A stretch of 6,460 nt of DNA from Candidatus Bathyarchaeota archaeon (lineage in GTDB: Archaea > Thermoproteota > Bathyarchaeia > TCS64), in NCBI GenBank assembly GCA_030613835.1, contig JAUWLH010000089.1:1-6460 (forward strand), written 5' to 3'. Below the pieces are notes generated by a model, which was given only the letters and a program-made list of their open reading frames with translations, had not been told where the DNA came from and searched no databases. Shown piece by piece: positions 5,859 through 6,460 of this stretch. How positions within the stretch are numbered: the first letter of the stretch is position 1; each line of letters starts with the position of its first letter. The translations under genes were made by a program, and so were the position numbers.

Positions 5859-6460
5859 CTAGACCGTGCCCTCGTCCCAGCTGTTCAGGTATCTGTCCTG
5901 ATCCGCCGTCAACTCATCCAGCCCGAATCCCATAGCACGCAGCTTCAATGATGCAATCATATGGTCGATCTCCCCTGGCACATCGTACACCTTCACTTCA
6001 AGATCAGTATTCACGAGCCACTCCGCTACCAGTGCGTGGTTCGCAAAGCTCATATCCATCACCTCAGAGGCGCTGCCATCAGCAGCGGCAAGGTTCACAA
6101 GTCTGCCCTCCGAGAGCAGGTACAGCTTCCTGCCGTCCTTGGTCTGGTACTCATCCACATCTCGCCTGATCCGCACCTTCCTTATGCTCATCTCCTCAAG
6201 GGCCGGGATGTTTATCTCGACATTGAAGTGGCCACTGTTAGCCAGCACAGCGCCTGACTTCATGTTCTCCATGTGCTGCTTGTTGATTACATGTTTGCAG
6301 CCCGTGCTAGTGACGAACACGTCGCCAACCTTGGCCGCGTTCTCCATTTTCATCACGCTGTAACCCTCCATGGCCGCCTCAAGTGCACGAACCGGGTCAA
6401 CCTCAGTCACGATAACCCTGGCCCCCATACCCGAGGCCCTCCTGGCTATCCCCTGGCCGC
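5859..6460 (-). CDS. ahcY: S-adenosylhomocysteinase, C-terminal part (cut by window edge)
   Basis: Converts S-adenosylhomocysteine to adenosine and homocysteine in the cytosolic methyl cycle, using tightly bound NAD. The frame is open to the window edge, so the N-terminal half is missing; about 200 residues are present. It begins at the Rossmann-fold nucleotide loop (GQGIARRASGMGARVIVTEV). TSTGCKHVI and LANSGHFNVEI follow, then EGRLVNLAAADG, MDMSFANHAL and the C-terminal RYLNSWDEGT. The ending is that of the short archaeal/thermophile type, lacking the longer eukaryotic C-terminal tail. Two oddities are visible. The usual GHPxEVM motif reads GSASEVM (6069-6077), losing a histidine that gates the active site in characterised enzymes, and FANQAL reads FANHAL. 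The preceding His motif, GHFNVEI, is intact. It could be a paralogue with altered substrate use, but overall identity to the family is clear. Confidence 0.93.
   Translation of the reverse strand, partial: GQGIARRASGMGARVIVTEVDPVRALEAAMEGYSVMKMENAAKVGDVFVTSTGCKHVINKQHMENMKSGAVLANSGHFNVEINIPALEEMSIRKVRIRRDVDEYQTKDGRKLYLLSEGRLVNLAAADGSASEVMDMSFANHALVAEWLVNTDLEVKVYDVPGEIDHMIASLKLRAMGFGLDELTADQDRYLNSWDEGTV

Noticed and set aside
5702..5900. A possible genomic-island boundary from a GC rise before the S-adenosylhomocysteinase
   Set aside because: Hand counts of 60-base samples gave 34 G+C at 5881-5940 and 21 at 181-240, but 38 and 30 inside the M20 gene and 30 in the glycosidase. The ranges overlap, so only the tnpB remnant is clearly AT-rich.
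5948..6363. Several plus-strand open frames inside the S-adenosylhomocysteinase gene
   Set aside because: All are antisense to strongly conserved coding sequence, with low-complexity translations.

Overview
The window reads as a piece of an archaeal chromosome, most likely from an uncultured TACK-type (Bathyarchaeia-like) lineage. The domain call rests on a TATA-like promoter element ahead of the peptidase gene, few Shine-Dalgarno sites, a short archaeal-type S-adenosylhomocysteinase and a small stand-alone winged-helix protein. The lineage call is only an impression.

Layout. (i) 1-1061 is a decayed mobile-element zone. The minus strand carries the zinc-ribbon/RuvC-III end of an IS200/IS605-family TnpB (88-298). 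Just beyond its stop is a stem-loop with the sequence style of an IS605 right end and omega-RNA 3' end (51-82). A plausible TnpB N-terminal remnant lies at 778-897, also on the minus strand. Between these fragments, on the opposite strand, is an intact cold-shock protein gene (510-704) with a strong Shine-Dalgarno and a bacterial-looking hairpin plus T-run terminator. (ii) 1062-3479, minus strand, is a full-length GH116/DUF608 glycosidase with recognisable catalytic residues. (iii) 3480-3722 is a divergent promoter region. It holds a second copy of a 26-bp repeat also found downstream of the glycosidase, a 6-bp inverted repeat and a TATA-like box. (iv) About 3753-5192, plus strand, is an AbgB-like M20 amidohydrolase with a complete metal site. 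(v) 5432-5701, minus strand, is an 89-residue winged-helix regulator. (vi) 5859 to the right edge, minus strand, is the C-terminal part of S-adenosylhomocysteinase.

Functionally, the glycosidase and the amidohydrolase are divergent cytoplasmic hydrolases, which would suit scavenging of sugar or amide compounds. The shared intergenic region could co-regulate them, but nothing in the sequence proves a shared pathway. The S-adenosylhomocysteinase belongs to the methyl cycle and is probably an unrelated housekeeping neighbour.

I see no convincing wholly new multi-gene system. The points most worth a second look are the TnpB/omega-RNA remnant that brackets the cold-shock gene, the direct repeats on both sides of the glycosidase, and an S-adenosylhomocysteinase whose normally conserved GHP motif reads GSA.
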